From assembly GCF_015845845.1 (NCBI RefSeq), contig NZ_LDIG01000159.1, positions 101,830 to 165,829 on the forward strand: a stretch of DNA of 64,000 bases, read 5' to 3'. The notes beneath the pieces were generated by a model. The model searched no databases. It worked only from the letters and a program-made list of their open reading frames with translations, and was not told the DNA's origin. The position numbers and the translations under genes were made by a program. Positions 8,126 to 17,179 of the stretch are shown here, in pieces; the first letter of the stretch is position 1; each line of letters begins with the position of its first letter. The stretch comes from Paenibacillus dendritiformis. GTDB taxonomy: Bacteria; Bacillota; Bacilli; Paenibacillales; Paenibacillaceae.

Positions 8126-9241
8126 ATGAAAGACCCAAGATTGCAGAAGCTGGCCCAGAACTTGGTTGGATATTCCATCAATGTGCAGCCAGGCGAAAAT
8201 GTGCTGATTGAGATGATCGGCTCCGAGCGCGAGCTGGTGACGATGCTGGTAGATGAAGTCGCCGCGCGGGGCGGCCGCCCGTTCGTGCAGTTGACCGATC
8301 GGAAAGTGCTGCGCTCGCTGATCAAGAACGCGTCTGAGGAACAGATGAAGACGTGGCGGGAGTATGATTTGCTCCGGATGCAGAACATGCAGGGTTATAT
8401 CGGGATTCGCGCCGGAGAGAACGCGAACGAAATGTCCGATGTTCCGGAAGACAAAATGAAGCTGTATGACGCTATCTATTCGCATCCGGTACATATGGAA
8501 GAGCGCGTCAAGCGCACGAAGTGGGTCGTGCTTCGTTATCCGAACGCTTCGATGGCCCAGTTGGCCAACACGTCAACGGAAGCGTTCGAAGATTTTTACT
8601 TCGATGTGTGCAATCTCGATTACTCCAAGATGGACAAGGCGATGGAGTCGCTGAAGGCGCTGATGGACCGCACGGACAAGGTCCGCCTTACCGGTCCGGG
8701 AACCGACTTGACGTTCTCGATCCGTGGCATCGGGTCTGTCAAATGCTCCGGACAGAACAATATTCCGGATGGCGAGGTCTATACCGCGCCGGTCCGCGAC
8801 TCCGTCAATGGCACGTTGACCTACAATACGCCATCGATTTATAACGGCTTCACTTTTGAGAATATCTCGTTCCGGTTCGAGAACGGCAAAATTGTGGAAG
8901 CGACGAGCAATGATACGGCCCGGATCAACCATATTCTCAATTCGGACGAAGGCGCGCGCCACATCGGGGAGTTCGCGATCGGCGTCAATCCGTACATTTT
9001 GCATCCGATGAAGGATACGCTGTTCGATGAGAAGATTGCGGGCAGCATCCACTTTACGCCGGGGCAAGCTTATGAGACGGCGGATAACGGCAACCGTTCC
9101 TCTATCCATTGGGACCTGGTGCTGATCCAGCGTCCGGAGTATGGCGGAGGGGAAATGTATTTCGACGATGTTCTTGTGCGCAAAGACGGCCGATTTGTCA
9201 TCCCTGAGCTGGAATGCTTGAATCCGGAGCACCTCAAATAA
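8126..9241 (+). CDS. M29-family metallo-aminopeptidase (AmpS type)
   Basis: A cytoplasmic aminopeptidase of 371 residues that removes N-terminal amino acids from peptides, usually with two metal ions (family knowledge). It matches the M29 family end to end: N-terminal MKDPRLQKLAQNLVGYS; then TGPGTDLTFSIRG; NIPDGEVYTAPV with the metal-binding Glu; and GEFAIGVNPYI, IHWDLVLI near the C-terminus with the His and Asp ligands. The start is the ATG 8 bases after GAGGAGGA; an ATG at 8121 reads straight into a stop, and the longer frame from 8078 lacks a ribosome site. It is monocistronic. Confidence 0.92.
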   Translation: MKDPRLQKLAQNLVGYSINVQPGENVLIEMIGSERELVTMLVDEVAARGGRPFVQLTDRKVLRSLIKNASEEQMKTWREYDLLRMQNMQGYIGIRAGENANEMSDVPEDKMKLYDAIYSHPVHMEERVKRTKWVVLRYPNASMAQLANTSTEAFEDFYFDVCNLDYSKMDKAMESLKALMDRTDKVRLTGPGTDLTFSIRGIGSVKCSGQNNIPDGEVYTAPVRDSVNGTLTYNTPSIYNGFTFENISFRFENGKIVEATSNDTARINHILNSDEGARHIGEFAIGVNPYILHPMKDTLFDEKIAGSIHFTPGQAYETADNGNRSSIHWDLVLIQRPEYGGGEMYFDDVLVRKDGRFVIPELECLNPEHLK

Positions 9242-9361
9242 GAGGAATCCGTTGATTCGCCGCATGTTTTTGCGGATTTATTATTGCGTCAAGCGTCTCA
9301 TTCACGGTATGATGGAAACGTAAGGAGACCGACCGAACTAATTGATGACGGAGGGATTTCG

Positions 9362-9604
9362 ATGTCCAATAACACGGCAATTGTGGAAATCTCACAAGCA
9401 GCGAACAAATTCAGATCTTCGATAGTCTTGCAGGCTGACAACAAATACATTGATGTTAAGAGCATTTTGGGCCTGTTCACGACCTTGGTGGGCAACCAGA
9501 AGTACGAGCTTCACGTCCATGGGCCGGATGCGGATGAAGCGAAGGCAGCGATGGCGGAAGTATTCAAGAAGCATGGATTGGATGTTTCCGTGGTAGCGGA
9601 ATAA
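9362..9604 (+). CDS. HPr-family protein lacking the phosphorylatable histidine motif
   Basis: An 80-residue protein with the length and fold pattern of HPr. Where HPr and Crh have the active-site loop (HPr: TGIHARPA), this one reads SQAANKFRSS and has no histidine. The regulatory-serine region is kept as VKSILGLF, comparable to VNLKSIMGVMSL of HPr. It should therefore be unable to carry phosphate from enzyme I, but it could still be a target of HPr kinase or a structural relative with a different role. The start was chosen because GGAGGG lies a few bases upstream; the frame open from 9284 has none. It is followed by its own terminator. Confidence 0.75.
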   Translation: MSNNTAIVEISQAANKFRSSIVLQADNKYIDVKSILGLFTTLVGNQKYELHVHGPDADEAKAAMAEVFKKHGLDVSVVAE

Positions 9605-9609
9605 CAGCG

Positions 9610-9640
9610 AGAGCCGGAGCAGAATGTTCCGGCTCTTTCT
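9610..9640 (+). terminator. Terminator of the HPr-like gene
   Basis: A 9-bp stem AGAGCCGGA/TCCGGCTCT (9610-9618, 9628-9636) is followed by TTCTATAT. Confidence 0.85.
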
Positions 9641-9782
9641 ATATCTATATTGACATACAGCGGCTTGCGCAGGCTGCACGGCATGGAGAGAAGTTCGTCA
9701 TGCATCTTGTGTTACCCGTCATGATCGTCTAATATTAGAGTTAGAACAATCGTGACTTCGAGTCATAGGGGGGAAACCAGGC

Positions 9783-10073
9783 ATGTCTTCGTCGAATGTG
9801 TTGCAACAGCTAAGTGACAGGGCGCTCACTCTGCTAGAAGCGGATGCGCATCAAATAGAGAAACTCATCCAGGTCCAGATGGAGAACTTGGCGACGCGTT
9901 ACTGCCCTCTCTATGAGGAAGTATTGGATACGCAAATGTACGGTTTTTCTCGGCAGGTTGACTTCGCCGTTCGAGCCGGACTGGTGGAGGAGAGCGTTGG
10001 CAAGCAGCTCGTCAGCAAGCTGGAACGCAATCTGGCTACCTTGTATGAGGCGTTGAACAAGGCTACTCAATAA
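9783..10073 (+). CDS. ylaN: YlaN family protein (UPF0358)
   Basis: A small cytoplasmic protein of 96 residues, very close to Firmicute YlaN through the CPLYEEVLDTQM and FAVRAGLV segments. In B. subtilis and Staphylococcus, YlaN is linked to iron homeostasis through interaction with Fur (family knowledge). B. subtilis ylaN lies next to ftsW. Here ftsW is also close by (11.8-13.1 kb) but inverted, with the antiporter and Asp23 genes between. A GGGGGG-type ribosome site precedes the ATG. Confidence 0.93.
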   Translation: MSSSNVLQQLSDRALTLLEADAHQIEKLIQVQMENLATRYCPLYEEVLDTQMYGFSRQVDFAVRAGLVEESVGKQLVSKLERNLATLYEALNKATQ

Positions 10074-10110
10074 TCGCTTATCGCGGAACGGCGGAATCCG
10101 CGAACACGGG

Positions 10111-10143
10111 AAGGCCCGGGATGTTATAATCCCGGGCCTTTTG
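10111..10143 (+). terminator. Terminator of ylaN
   Basis: A 12-bp GC-rich stem (10111-10122 with 10129-10140, 6-nt loop) ends in a short T stretch on the plus strand. It lies between convergent ylaN and the antiporter gene. Confidence 0.8.
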
Positions 10144-10165
10144 AGTGCAGGCGCCGCGCCCCAGC

Positions 10166-11230
10166 CTAGACCAGGTAGAAGGATACCCCCAGAATGACAT
10201 AGACGGCGAGCAGCAGCAGACCTTCATACCAGTTTGTTTGTCCGTCCTGGGAGATCGATTTGGCGATGAATACCGCTACCCCGATCGCGATCATCTCCAG
10301 CGTGGTGAACACGATGTCCATCGTCTGCCCGAACAGCGCGCTCACGAATACAAGCACGGGAGCGACAAAGAGCGCGATTTGCAGACTGCTGCCGATCGCG
10401 ATCTCCACGGCGGCCCCGATCTTGTTCTTCATGGCCATCATGACGGCGGCGCTGTGCTCTGCGGCATTGCCGACAATGGCGATGACGAAGGCTCCGACGA
10501 ACAGCTCCGACAAGCCGAATTGCGCCGTAAACGTATCCAGCGTCCCGACTAACCATTCACTGACGAAAGCAACCATCACCGTAGAGATGACGAGGCAGAG
10601 CACGGACTTCCCTTTTGACCATTGCGGCTCCTCTTCCGCCTGTTCCTCCGACCGCTCCGATTCTTCGGTCAGCATCTCCTTATGCGTGACCATGGAGAAC
10701 AGAAGCCAGAGCAAGTAAGCGGCGATGAGAATTCCGGCCACGACCAGGCTCAAGACTACGGTACCCGTCTCGCTGAGGGAATGGGTCGTGAAGAAGGCGG
10801 CAGGGACGAACAGCGCGATCACGGCCAATATCATCAGCGAGCCGTTCATACCGGCTAGGTTGGCGTTGAACGTCTGCACCTTATACTTGATGCCTCCGAC
10901 AAGCACGCTCAGGCCAAGCACAAGCAGGAGGTTGCCGATGATGGCGCCGGTCAGGCTCGCCTTGACCATGTCGAACAGCCCTTCACGCACGAGGAAAATC
11001 GCGATGATGAGTTCAGCCGCATTGCCGAAGGTCGCATTCAGGAATCCGCCCAGGCGCTGGCCCGCATAATGCGAGACGGCCTCTGTCGACCGGCCGAGGA
11101 ATCCGGCCACGAACACGATCGCCACGGCGGACAGGGCGAATTGAAGCGTCATGTTCCAGGACAAGTAATGTCCGGCTGCGCTTAGGATGAAGGTCAGCCC
11201 GAGTATAATGAAGAACAGCCGTTTTCCCAA
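10166..11230 (-). CDS. Calcium/proton antiporter (CaCA family, Cax/YfkE type)
   Basis: A membrane protein of 354 residues with about 11 hydrophobic helices that exports Ca2+ in exchange for H+. The two inverted alpha repeats of the family are clear: GNAAELIIAIFLVREG (c-1) and GNAAEHSAAVMMAMKNK (c-2), each carrying the conserved Asn-Glu pair. A short acidic loop (EESERSEEQAEEEP) separates the two halves. The start is a TTG preceded by AGGGGTG. It is monocistronic, and a bidirectional-looking hairpin separates it from ylaN. Confidence 0.93.
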   Translation of the reverse strand: MGKRLFFIILGLTFILSAAGHYLSWNMTLQFALSAVAIVFVAGFLGRSTEAVSHYAGQRLGGFLNATFGNAAELIIAIFLVREGLFDMVKASLTGAIIGNLLLVLGLSVLVGGIKYKVQTFNANLAGMNGSLMILAVIALFVPAAFFTTHSLSETGTVVLSLVVAGILIAAYLLWLLFSMVTHKEMLTEESERSEEQAEEEPQWSKGKSVLCLVISTVMVAFVSEWLVGTLDTFTAQFGLSELFVGAFVIAIVGNAAEHSAAVMMAMKNKIGAAVEIAIGSSLQIALFVAPVLVFVSALFGQTMDIVFTTLEMIAIGVAVFIAKSISQDGQTNWYEGLLLLAVYVILGVSFYLV

Positions 11231-11340
11231 AACATCACCCCTACGAAATTCATAATAACGTGAAATCTTCCGATATTTAATATAACCAACCGCATCGAGA
11301 TCGTAAACAAAAATTACTGTCGTTGCTTGTCATCAGGTGT

Positions 11341-11369
11341 TTGCTTTCAAGATTGGGGATCGGTACAAT
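11341..11369 (+). promoter_or_regulatory. Promoter of the Asp23-family gene
   Basis: TTGCTT (11341-11346), a 17-base spacer and TACAAT (11364-11369), directly upstream of the AGAAAGGAGG ribosome site. Confidence 0.6.
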
Positions 11370-11396
11370 AAAGATAAGAGAGAAAGGAGGATGACG

Positions 11397-11783
11397 ATGG
11401 CAGAGGAGCAACTGAATACCCATGAAGGGAATATTCGCATATCGGACGATGTCGTCGCCACAATCGCAGGTCTCGCTGCGCTGGAAACTCCAGGTGTTGC
11501 CGCTATGTCCGGAGGGCTGTCCGAAGGATGGGCGAAGCGCTTGAGCGGCCGCAACGTGCAAAAGGGTGTCTCCGTGGAAGTGGGCCAAGTGGAAGCGGCC
11601 ATAGATTTGAGAGTTATCATTATGTACGGAATGCCGATACAGGAAGTATGCCGCCAGCTGCAGATGAATGTGCGGGAAGCGGTGCAGAACATGACGGGCT
11701 TGAATGTGGTAGAAGTCAACGTCAAAGTGGAAGGCGTCGCATTCAAGGATGAGGAATTGGACGAAATGCCGCGCATCAAATAG
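11397..11783 (+). CDS. Asp23/Gls24 family alkaline-shock-like protein
   Basis: A 128-residue protein of the Asp23/YloU family. The pattern is complete: an N-terminal GNIRISDDVVATIAGLAALE segment, a central VDLRVIIMYGMPI-like strand and a C-terminal NVVEVNVKVEGV strand. Family members are implicated in envelope stress and membrane-associated scaffolds. A second family member (yloU) is at 48544. The ATG at 11397 is 6 bases after AGGAGG; the ATG at 11391 abuts the ribosome site and is unlikely. A hairpin shared with ftsW follows. Confidence 0.9.
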   Translation: MAEEQLNTHEGNIRISDDVVATIAGLAALETPGVAAMSGGLSEGWAKRLSGRNVQKGVSVEVGQVEAAIDLRVIIMYGMPIQEVCRQLQMNVREAVQNMTGLNVVEVNVKVEGVAFKDEELDEMPRIK

Positions 11784-11819
11784 TCATTAGGAATGTATGG
11801 GCATCAATGCATGGGAACA

Positions 11820-11859
11820 AAAAAGACTACACGGACCGAAGCGGCCGGTAGTCTTTTTT
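11820..11859. terminator. Bidirectional terminator between the Asp23 gene and ftsW
   Basis: AAAAAGACTAC (11820-11830) pairs with GTAGTCTTTTT (11848-11858), giving a T run on both strands. The ftsW stop codon lies inside the left arm. Confidence 0.85.
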
Positions 11860-13077
11860 GTTGGAACGGCGGGGGATCGATTGACCGGTCTCCTTCTTCT
11901 GCTGCACGCGGTTGTATTCCCGCGAGACGCTGAGGAGTATTCCGACGCTGACCATCGTAATGAACAGGGAAGAGCCTCCGTAACTAATGAACGGCAGGGT
12001 GACTCCCGTAATTGGAATCGTCCGCGTGACGCCGCCGATATTGATGAAGGCCTGGACGGCGATGATGCCGACAATGCCTATGCTTACGAGCGTTCCGTAA
12101 ATATCCGGGCAGCGCAGCGCGATCAGGATGCCGCGCCAGATGAAGCAAATATAGACGAGCAAAAAGATGACGGTTCCGATAAAGCCCAATTCCTCCGCGA
12201 TGATCGCGAAGATAAAGTCATTATACGGATAAGGCAGGTACAACAGCTTCTGAATGCTCTGCCCGAAGCCCGCTCCCGTCCAGCCGCCGTGCGCGATCGC
12301 CTTCAAGGAATGAAGCAGGTTGTAGCTGGCCGCCTGCGAATCGTGGAACGGATCGAGCCAGGACTGCACCCGGGCCATCTTGTAGCCGCCGGACAGCTTG
12401 TCCGGCATGAACAGCATGCTCAATCCGAGCACGACGAGCACGCCGACGATGCCGACGAGCAGGCAATTCATAATATGCTTCAGGTTCGCTCCTCCGGCAA
12501 TGACGATAACCCCGGCGCACGCCGTCAGTATCATCGCGCCGCCCATATCGGGCTGGAGCATAATCAGGCCGACGACGAATCCGACAATGATCATGACCGG
12601 GAACAGCCCGGTGCGGAAGTCGCGGAATTTCTCCCCCTTCTTGGCGATCAAGGCCGACAAATACAGCACGACCGCGATCTTCGCCAATTCGGTAGGCTGA
12701 ATGCCTAGGCCGCCAATATTTAACCAGCTTCGCGCTCCGTTCACATCCTCCGCCGTGAACGGGACGATGAGAAGCAGAAGGACAGTGACTATGAATAACG
12801 GAATGAACAGTATTTTGTAGGCCGTATAACGGATGTTCATGGCGAACAGCATAGCCACGAAGCCTAACCCAGCCCACATCAGCTGCCGCTTGGCGAAGTA
12901 GAAGGAATCATAATCATACCTCGAGGATACGGCAGCCAGACTTGAGCTTGAACTGAATACCATCACGACGCCGAACCCGACAAGCAGCAGGGTCAGCACC
13001 AACAGAATAAAATCAGGCGATCCCTTGCCCGTGCTAGGCGGGTTCTTCGATTGACTGGGTCTGTGCGGTCTGTTCAA
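11827..13077 (-). CDS. ftsW: SEDS-family peptidoglycan glycosyltransferase FtsW
   Basis: A polytopic membrane enzyme (416 residues, about 10 helices) that polymerises lipid II at the division septum together with a class B PBP. Family motifs present are GARSWLNIGGLGIQPTELAK, LQPDMGGAMI and the C-terminal TLPFISYGGSS. The basic C-terminal tail (RRSNKKDYRPLRSV) fits FtsW more than RodA. SpoVE is a close relative, but the ylaN neighbourhood matches B. subtilis ftsW. The start is a TTG with AAAGG upstream. It probably shares a transcript with the yugN-like gene, which ends 12 bases upstream. Confidence 0.88.
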   Translation of the reverse strand: MNRPHRPSQSKNPPSTGKGSPDFILLVLTLLLVGFGVVMVFSSSSSLAAVSSRYDYDSFYFAKRQLMWAGLGFVAMLFAMNIRYTAYKILFIPLFIVTVLLLLIVPFTAEDVNGARSWLNIGGLGIQPTELAKIAVVLYLSALIAKKGEKFRDFRTGLFPVMIIVGFVVGLIMLQPDMGGAMILTACAGVIVIAGGANLKHIMNCLLVGIVGVLVVLGLSMLFMPDKLSGGYKMARVQSWLDPFHDSQAASYNLLHSLKAIAHGGWTGAGFGQSIQKLLYLPYPYNDFIFAIIAEELGFIGTVIFLLVYICFIWRGILIALRCPDIYGTLVSIGIVGIIAVQAFINIGGVTRTIPITGVTLPFISYGGSSLFITMVSVGILLSVSREYNRVQQKKETGQSIPRRSNKKDYRPLRSV

Positions 13078-13089
13078 GGGAACGTACCT

Positions 13090-13440
13090 TTAGGCGCTAA
13101 GAAGCGCTTGCTTCAGCTCATTCAGCTTCTGGGTGGCATTATTCACGATCGGCTGCGGGATCGGAGTGTCGTAATCCAGTCCATGCGGGAAGGAAGCGCG
13201 GCCCATGTATACCGCCTCGATGGCGAGGATCGTATCGGGCTTCTCCAGCTTCCCTTCCTTCACGCGGGTATTGATGCGCAGAAAGTAGTCTTCGCCGTTC
13301 TTTTTATCTTCAATTTTCAAATCGTATGTAGCCCGGTAATATTCCCACTGCCAGCGGATAAAACCGAGATTCTCCGTCACCTCATCCAGGTAGGCCAGAT
13401 CCGATTCGAGGCCGATGAGGCCGCTGTTCTCAATAATCAT
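13090..13440 (-). CDS. YugN-like family protein
   Basis: A 116-residue protein resembling the YugN-like family through GFIRWQWEYYRATYDLKI, a YFLRINTRV strand and the C-terminal FPHGLDYDTPIP. No function is established for the family. It has no signal peptide or membrane segment. AAGGAGG stands 9 bases before the ATG. It ends 12 bases before ftsW on the same strand and is likely cotranscribed with it. Confidence 0.8.
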   Translation of the reverse strand: MIIENSGLIGLESDLAYLDEVTENLGFIRWQWEYYRATYDLKIEDKKNGEDYFLRINTRVKEGKLEKPDTILAIEAVYMGRASFPHGLDYDTPIPQPIVNNATQKLNELKQALLSA

Positions 13441-13644
13441 GCATCTATTCCTCCTTCATATCGTTCCTATTCATCTTCGTCATGTGCAATCGGTTACCTC
13501 TTTCTCATGATAGTATGTTTCCCAGGCTTGCGCAAGACATCGCTTGCAGCGGAGGAGCGGATTGTTCAAAATTGAGGCAAAGGCGGTCGAACGAACGGGC
13601 CGGCTTGAATCGGAGCAAAAGGGGCCTCGTATACCCGGCTTTTA

Positions 13645-13653
13645 TGGTACAAT
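13645..13653 (+). promoter_or_regulatory. Extended -10 promoter of the M20 amidohydrolase gene
   Basis: TGGTACAAT gives an extended -10 about 65 bases before the start codon. No clear -35 is seen. Confidence 0.5.
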
Positions 13654-13718
13654 ATAGAAAACGTTCACAACGGATAATGATTTCGGAATACAATCATGAC
13701 AGATAAGGGGAATCGCTT

Positions 13719-14903
13719 ATGATCAATACGACCGCACCGGTGTGGAAGGCCGCCTTGTCGTCCCGCTACGAGGAGACTGTCGCTTGGCGGCGCCATTTGC
13801 ACCGGCATCCCGAAGTGTCTTATGAGGAAAGGCGGACCGCTCTGTTCGTCAAGGAGAAGCTCGAATCGTTCGGCCTGGAGGTAGCGGCCGGCGTGGGCGG
13901 GCATGGCGTGGTCGGCCACCTGAAGAACGGCGCAGGCCCGGTTGTCGCCTTGCGCGCCGACATGGACGCCCTGCCGATCCAGGACGAGAAGACATGCGAA
14001 TACGCGTCGACCGTGCCTGGCGTCATGCATGCGTGCGGCCATGACGCGCATACGGCGACGCTGCTGTCCGTCGCCCGCGCGATGGCGGAGCACCGCGAAG
14101 GCTGGAGCGGGGAAGTGCGGTTTATATTTCAGCCGGCTGAGGAGGTCAGTCCCGGCGGTGCCCAAGCGATGATTAAGGAAGGGGCGCTGCAGGGCGTCGA
14201 TCGGATGTATGGCGTCCACCTGTGGACCCCGATCCCTTCCGGCATCGTGGCGGTGCGGCCGGGGCCGATGATGGCGGCGGTGGATGACTTCTTCCTGACG
14301 GTATACGGCCGGGGCGGCCACGGCGGCATGCCGCATCTGTGCACGGATGCGGTCGTCATCGGCGTTCAGCTCGTACAGCAATGGCAGACGATCGTCAGCC
14401 GGACCGTGTCGCCGCTGCAGCCGGCCGTCGTGTCCGTCGGGGCGCTGCAGGCCGGCTCGACGCAAAATGTCATCGCCGACCGCGCGGTATTGAAAGGCAC
14501 GATACGCTCTTTCGATCCGGCGGTCCGGAAGCTGCTTCGCGAGCGGTTCGAGACGATCCTTCAGCATACGTGCGCGATGCATGGCGCGGAATATGAGCTG
14601 GAATACCGCGTCGGCTATCCGGCGCTGGTCAACCATGAGAGCGAGGCGGAGCGGGTGCGCCGCGTCGCGGCAGGCTGCTTTGGGCCGGAGCGCGTGCAGG
14701 AGGCGGATATGCTGATGCCGGCCGAGGACTTCGCCTACTATATGAAGGAAGTTCCGGGCTGCTTCGTGCTGGTCGGGGCCGGCAATGGAGAGGCGGCCAG
14801 CTACCCGCATCATCATCCGCGCTTCGACATTGACGAGCCGGCGATGCTGACGGCAGGCGAGCTGCTGGCGGGGCTGGCATGCGACGCGCTCATGAATCCG
14901 TAA
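13719..14903 (+). CDS. M20-family amidohydrolase
   Basis: A cytoplasmic metal-dependent amidohydrolase of 394 residues in the M20D group (hippurate, N-acyl-amino-acid or N-acetyl-diaminopimelate hydrolases). Motifs in order are LHRHPEVSYEE, ALRADMDALPI, the metal-binding HACGHDAH, FQPAEE with the general-base Glu, GGHGGMPH, and the C-terminal HHHPRFDID. The active site is complete. The exact substrate cannot be read from the sequence, and no lysine-pathway gene lies next to it. AAGGGG precedes the ATG. It is followed after 56 bases by the CBS-domain gene. Confidence 0.9.
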   Translation: MINTTAPVWKAALSSRYEETVAWRRHLHRHPEVSYEERRTALFVKEKLESFGLEVAAGVGGHGVVGHLKNGAGPVVALRADMDALPIQDEKTCEYASTVPGVMHACGHDAHTATLLSVARAMAEHREGWSGEVRFIFQPAEEVSPGGAQAMIKEGALQGVDRMYGVHLWTPIPSGIVAVRPGPMMAAVDDFFLTVYGRGGHGGMPHLCTDAVVIGVQLVQQWQTIVSRTVSPLQPAVVSVGALQAGSTQNVIADRAVLKGTIRSFDPAVRKLLRERFETILQHTCAMHGAEYELEYRVGYPALVNHESEAERVRRVAAGCFGPERVQEADMLMPAEDFAYYMKEVPGCFVLVGAGNGEAASYPHHHPRFDIDEPAMLTAGELLAGLACDALMNP

Positions 14904-14959
14904 TCCGGCATAATTCATAGGCATAACGGTTATCCTAATGGTTGAACAGGAGGATGATT

Positions 14960-15388
14960 ATGCCAAACATTGAGAACATTATGACGGATTCCATCGTCAC
15001 CTGCACGGCGCAGGACAATATTTATGAAGCCGCAGTCAAGATGAAGCAGCACGACACCGGATTCATTCCGATCGTTGACGGCGAACGCCTCATCGGTGTC
15101 CTTACCGACCGGGATCTCGTCATCCGCGCGATGGCCGAGAAGCACCCTGGGTCCACTTCCGTCCGTGACGTGATGACGGAAGATGTGATTTCCGTGGGTC
15201 CGGAGGCCACCATTGATGAGACGGCGGAGTTGATGGCCGACCACCAAGTGCGTCGTCTGCCGGTCGTCCGGGACGGCAAGCTGGTCGGCATCGTATCTCT
15301 CGGGGATCTTGCCGTACACGTGCATTTCGCGGATGAAGCGGGAGAGGCGTTAAGCGAGATTTCCGAACAATCGCCGTATACGCACTAG
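14960..15388 (+). CDS. Two-CBS-domain protein (YhcV-like)
   Basis: A 142-residue protein consisting of a tandem CBS pair (about 5-60 and 70-130), which together form a Bateman module that binds adenine nucleotides (family knowledge). Both halves show the expected IMTDSIVTC / VMTEDVISV starts and GVLTDRDLVIRA / GIVSLGDLA ends. There is no attached catalytic domain, so it probably acts as a small ligand-sensing protein; the partner is unknown. The start at 14960 follows AGGAGG; the upstream ATG at 14942 has no ribosome site. A terminator follows at once. Confidence 0.9.
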   Translation: MPNIENIMTDSIVTCTAQDNIYEAAVKMKQHDTGFIPIVDGERLIGVLTDRDLVIRAMAEKHPGSTSVRDVMTEDVISVGPEATIDETAELMADHQVRRLPVVRDGKLVGIVSLGDLAVHVHFADEAGEALSEISEQSPYTH

Positions 15389-15405
15389 GCAAGGCTGGAC
15401 GGCGC

Positions 15406-15442
15406 AAGTTCATCCTCTCTTCCGAGACGGATGAACTTTTTT
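15406..15442 (+). terminator. Terminator of the CBS-domain gene
   Basis: A 10-bp stem AAGTTCATCC/GGATGAACTT (15406-15415, 15429-15438) is followed by a T run to 15442. Confidence 0.9.
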
Positions 15443-15472
15443 GTGTTGCAGGACAGGAAAGGGGATAGAGGA

Positions 15473-17179
15473 TTGGCTCAGGCATCTTTTCGAATGGTGG
15501 TACAACAGGATTGCACGGTGCTGGTGAACGAGCGGAGCCCGGACTATCCGGAGATTCGGGCGGCCGTGCAGCGGTTCGCCGAACTGATAAAAAACCCGGC
15601 GGGCATCCATACGTTCCGGATGACGCCGATCACGCTGTGGAACGCGGCCGCGAACGGCGCCACGGCCCAGTCGGTGGCGGAGACGCTGGATCGGTACGCG
15701 ACCTACCCAACGCCCGTCAAGGTCAAGCAGGAGATCGAGATGTGGATGGGGAGGTACGGCCTGTTCATTCTGGAAGGGGAGGATAAAGAGACGCACTTCA
15801 CCCTTCGCTCCGAGGATGAAAAGACGCTCGAACGATTCATGCACGATGCGGAAGTCGGCACGCTGTTCTCGGGCCGGCCGCAGCAGGGCCGGGTGCTCGT
15901 CCATGCCCGCAACCGCGGGCGGCTGAAGCGGGCCCTTGCGCGCGCGGGCTATCCTGTCATCGATCATTTGGGCTTCCGCGATGGAGAGCCGCTCTCATTC
16001 CGGCTGGAAGAGAGCTCATCCTTCTCCCTCCGGCCTTATCAGCAGGATGCGGTCGCCGCCTTCATCGGGTCGGGGACGCGGGCGGCCGGCGATGGCGTCA
16101 TCGTGCTGCCCTGCGGAGCGGGCAAGACGATCGTCGGCCTGGCGGCGATGACGGCGCTGCAGAGCGAGACGCTCATTCTCACCTCGAACGCGACGTCGGT
16201 CAAGCAATGGAAGGAAGAGCTGCTGAAGCGGACGACCTTGAAGAGCGAGCATGTGGGCGAATATACGGGGGCGGACAAGCAGGTTCGCCCCGTGACGATA
16301 TCCACCTATCAGATGATGACCTACCGCCAGCAGAAGGAGGGCGAATGGAGCCATATGCGTCTGTTCCATGAGCGCGATTGGGGGCTCATCATTTACGACG
16401 AGGTCCATCTGCTGCCGGCGCCGGTGTTCCGGACGACGGCGGATCTGCAGGCGACGCGGCGCCTCGGGCTGACCGCGACGCTGGTCCGCGAGGACGGCTG
16501 CGAGCGGGACGTGTTCTCTCTCATCGGGCCGAAGCGGTTCGAGCTGCCATGGAGGCAGCTCGAGGAGGCCGGGTGGATTGCCCAGGTGACCTGCACGGAG
16601 GTAAGGGTTCCGCTCCCTGCGGCGACCCGCATCGCTTATCAGCAGTCCGGGCTGCGCGAACGGGCGCGCATCGCGGCGGAGAACGGGGCCAAAATTCCGG
16701 TTGTCCGGAAGCTCATCGCGCGCCACCCGGGCGCGCCGACGCTGGTGATTGGGCAGTACTTGTCCCAGCTTGACACATTGGCCGCAGCTTTGCAGGCGCC
16801 GGTCCTGACCGGGCAGACGCCGCAGGCCGAGCGGCAGCGTCTCTATGAGGCGTTCAAGCGGGGCGAGCTGCCGGTGCTTATCGTATCGAAGGTGGCGAAC
16901 TTTGCCGTCGACCTGCCGGACGCGACCGTGGCGATTCAAATATCCGGCAGCTACGGTTCCAGGCAGGAAGAAGCGCAGCGGCTCGGCAGGCTGCTGCGGC
17001 CCAAGAAGGACGGGCGGATGGCCTACTTCTATACGGTGGTAAGCGAAGCTACCAAGGAGCGGGATTACGCGCTCAAGCGGCAGCTGTTCCTGGTGGAGCA
17101 GGGCTATCGCTACCTTATCGAGGAGGGAGAAGAGAACCTTGAACACGAATCAGCTGTTGAAGCGGACGGAACCGGATGA
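15473..17179 (+). CDS. XPB/Ssl2-like DNA repair helicase
   Basis: A superfamily 2 helicase of 568 residues with bacterial XPB architecture. An N-terminal damage-recognition-like region (1-170) precedes the RecA folds. Walker A is LPCGAGKTIVG, motif II is YDEVHLLP (DEVH), motif III LGLTATLVRED, and the C-terminal lobe has motif VI QEEAQRLGRLLRP. It unwinds DNA using ATP, probably in nucleotide excision repair or transcription-coupled processes (family knowledge). The TTG at 15473 has AGGAAAGGGG 8 bases upstream; an ATG at 15494 is the other candidate, while the ATG at 15431 sits inside the preceding terminator. It overlaps the next gene by 41 bases. Confidence 0.88.
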   Translation: MAQASFRMVVQQDCTVLVNERSPDYPEIRAAVQRFAELIKNPAGIHTFRMTPITLWNAAANGATAQSVAETLDRYATYPTPVKVKQEIEMWMGRYGLFILEGEDKETHFTLRSEDEKTLERFMHDAEVGTLFSGRPQQGRVLVHARNRGRLKRALARAGYPVIDHLGFRDGEPLSFRLEESSSFSLRPYQQDAVAAFIGSGTRAAGDGVIVLPCGAGKTIVGLAAMTALQSETLILTSNATSVKQWKEELLKRTTLKSEHVGEYTGADKQVRPVTISTYQMMTYRQQKEGEWSHMRLFHERDWGLIIYDEVHLLPAPVFRTTADLQATRRLGLTATLVREDGCERDVFSLIGPKRFELPWRQLEEAGWIAQVTCTEVRVPLPAATRIAYQQSGLRERARIAAENGAKIPVVRKLIARHPGAPTLVIGQYLSQLDTLAAALQAPVLTGQTPQAERQRLYEAFKRGELPVLIVSKVANFAVDLPDATVAIQISGSYGSRQEEAQRLGRLLRPKKDGRMAYFYTVVSEATKERDYALKRQLFLVEQGYRYLIEEGEENLEHESAVEADGTG

